This document shows, one piece after another, positions 62,964 to 64,000 of a stretch of DNA of 64,000 nucleotides. This stretch comes from Curtobacterium sp. MCBA15_001 (GTDB lineage Bacteria; Actinomycetota; Actinomycetes; Actinomycetales; Microbacteriaceae), in assembly GCF_001864835.1 (NCBI RefSeq), contig NZ_MJGI01000003.1:1-64000 (forward strand), given 5' to 3'. The position numbers and the translations under genes were made by a program. How positions within the stretch are numbered: position 1 is the first letter of the stretch; the number at the start of each line of letters is the position of its first letter. The notes under the pieces were generated by a model that worked only from the letters and a program-made list of their open reading frames with translations, was not told the origin of the DNA and ran no database searches.

Positions 62964-63060
62964 TATCGGCTACTCATTCCGCTTCCCATCACTTTCCCCG
63001 CTCGTTACTTTCACCTCAGGGGGGTACACACCCAAGTCAGGATATTCCCTTGAAGGGCCT
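62964..63060. repeat. Duplicated segment, copy 2
   Basis: Starts TATCGGCTACTCA and ends GGGGGGTACACACCCAAGTC then AGGATATTCCCTTGAAGGG. Compare 61681-61779: the last ~35 bp differ by only a few bases; the G tract is 6 here and 13 there. Confidence 0.7.
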
Positions 63061-63076
63061 TCCGTACCCTCAAATG

Positions 63077-63115
63077 AATCAACCCCTCAGGCAAGTAGCA
63101 CCTGAGGGGTTGATT
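63077..63115. terminator. Strong hairpin in the rep-upstream region
   Basis: A perfect 15 bp stem AATCAACCCCTCAGG / CCTGAGGGGTTGATT with a 9-base loop, followed by TT. No gene ends at it inside the window. Confidence 0.6.
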
Positions 63116-63516
63116 TGGACCCACCAGCTCATCAAATGGAATGAGTGAACAACTTGAACACTCAAAAGCCGTTATCTGCTGGCTGATGTGGGTGGGAGGT
63201 AGAGAACAGACCGAGAGGTTAAGGTTGAACTCCCACCCACTTTTGATATCTATCGGAACCAGCACGGCCCCCTGCAACTGAGCTGCGGGAGGCCGTGCCA
63301 GGATTTCCATCCCGAGGATGTGGTGCTGCTGGTTGCAGCAATTGGAAGCGTAGCAGCCGTTTTGCGGGCTTGGAAGTCCGTTTTGACGCAACGACCCACG
63401 AGAACGCTACAAACACGCCAGCGGCCCTCCGGTGGCTTGCTGAGGCACATTCCGCGTTCATGCGGTGGCGAATGGGTCGGTGGGGTGGGTGTCGGGTACT
63501 GAGAGGACGGGTTGAT

Positions 63517-63577
63517 GAGTACCCGATTGCACGCCCAGCACGATACAGGCCATGTCCCCTTTGAGTACCCGATTGCA
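63517..63577 (+). repeat. Two direct copies of the dispersed repeat
   Basis: GAGTACCCGATTGCAC at 63517-63532 and the fuller ATGTCCCCTTTGAGTACC-CGATTGCA at 63552-63577, upstream of the secreted protein gene at 63669. Confidence 0.7.
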
Positions 63578-63668
63578 CTCCCACTTCGGGCTGGAAAAAC
63601 CTCTCGTTTGATTGCTGATTCGCCCTACGGCGATAGGAATACAGCACCCAACGAAAGGGAACTACATC

Positions 63669-64000
63669 ATGTTTCACGCAATCAGCTCGGGCTATGCGCT
63701 CCACATCCACTCACCGCACACCAGCAAGCAGCTTCTTCGCCGTCAAGTTCAGAGTAGGAGAAAGCAGCAACTCACCAGGCTCGCCGCAGGTGTTCTACTG
63801 GCGGCTACTTTCGTGTCTTTTCTGACCGCGGCGTTCACGGCAACCGCTGCTACCTCGCAACAGGCTCGCGCCAACGTGATTTCGGACCTGGTGTGCGTCA
63901 GTGTGAGCGACGGCTCCGAAGCAGGCAGCTTCTCCAAGTCCGAGCAGTTCAAGGCACTTGGTGGTTCCACCGCTTCCATGAGGGAAGTTCTCCCTGGCAC
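63669..64000 (+). CDS. Secreted protein, partial at window end
   Basis: The first 110 codons of a gene that runs off the window. A basic N-terminus of about 40 residues (ends RRKQQLTRL), a hydrophobic signal segment (AAGVLLAATFVSFLTAAFTA), probable cleavage near TAATSQQARA, then the start of an exported domain (VISDLVCVSVSDGSEAGSFS). ATG at 63669 follows GAAAGGGAAC. Function unknown; the opposite orientation from the rep array suggests a new transcription unit. Confidence 0.65.
   Translation, partial: MFHAISSGYALHIHSPHTSKQLLRRQVQSRRKQQLTRLAAGVLLAATFVSFLTAAFTATAATSQQARANVISDLVCVSVSDGSEAGSFSKSEQFKALGGSTASMREVLPG

Larger units (their letters stand above)
62716..63668. other. 953 bp non-coding region, candidate origin/control region
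   Basis: No convincing gene. Contents: hairpins at 62868-62896 and 63077-63115, the second copy of the duplicated segment (62964-63060), dispersed repeats at 63517-63532 and 63552-63577, and a CGATAGGAAT element at 63631-63640. Its position beside rep makes it the best place for an origin of replication, though no classic iterons were seen. Confidence 0.5.

Noticed and set aside
63011-63391. Possible 126-codon gene on the minus strand
   Set aside because: It runs across a hairpin and the duplicated segment, lacks a ribosome site and has no family-like pattern.

Overview
The window reads as chromosome of a high-GC Gram-positive actinobacterium carrying a plasmid-like island at its right end. 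From 1 to about 47.1 kb the DNA is very GC-rich, with G/C-ending codons, GTG starts, 1-8 bp gene overlaps and lipoprotein substrate-binding proteins. A Microbacteriaceae member such as Curtobacterium is plausible, but that name is inference. From about 47.15 kb to the end the DNA is visibly lower in GC and holds mostly unrecognised genes, defence genes, a serine recombinase and a plasmid replication initiator.

Core, left to right: a polar amino acid ABC importer (21-2485); a DUF985 cupin; an amidohydrolase/deaminase translationally coupled to a divergent S-adenosylhomocysteine hydrolase homologue (3091-6065); a PrsW-type membrane protease and a mycoredoxin. Next is a near-complete L-fucose locus (7498-18726). 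The right-hand operon encodes a fuconate dehydratase, an ABC importer lacking its ATPase, an alpha-L-fucosidase, a mutarotase and an aldo/keto reductase. The left-hand operon encodes a lactonase, a diketo-acid hydrolase, a 2-keto-3-deoxy-fuconate dehydrogenase and a FadR-type regulator. Together these can cleave fucosides, import L-fucose and oxidise it to pyruvate and lactate. Two promoters in the locus carry the same ACAT-N3-ATGT operator.

The rest of the core is a mosaic of small units: TetR plus DHA2 drug exporter; a phosphotransferase; an LLM flavin monooxygenase; TetR/SDR; NAD synthetase; a frameshifted sortase-anchored surface protein; an AI-2E family transporter; a serine hydrolase; a MacAB-like ABC exporter; an SGNH hydrolase; SDR/LysR; a Kup potassium transporter; MarR; and a LysR-nitrilase-permease-HisD cluster.

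Accessory region (about 47.15-64 kb): a defence block comes first (47.8-53.3 kb), with an ApeA-like HEPN protein, an SOS-box-controlled small protein, a C5 methyltransferase with a convergent HNH endonuclease, and a second Abi/HEPN-like protein. A resolvase-type recombinase with clustered TGATGCA sites follows. The rest is a long minus-strand array of unknown plasmid-type genes (HTH proteins, DUF2958, a pilin-like protein, a stalked surface protein), ending at a ColE2/pAL5000-type Rep gene. Many genes here are separated by strong hairpins, and short repeats recur: a CCCCTTTGAGTACCCGATTG motif, shared upstream boxes and a duplicated segment of about 100 bp. The picture fits an integrated plasmid or integrative element whose right end and integrase lie beyond the window.
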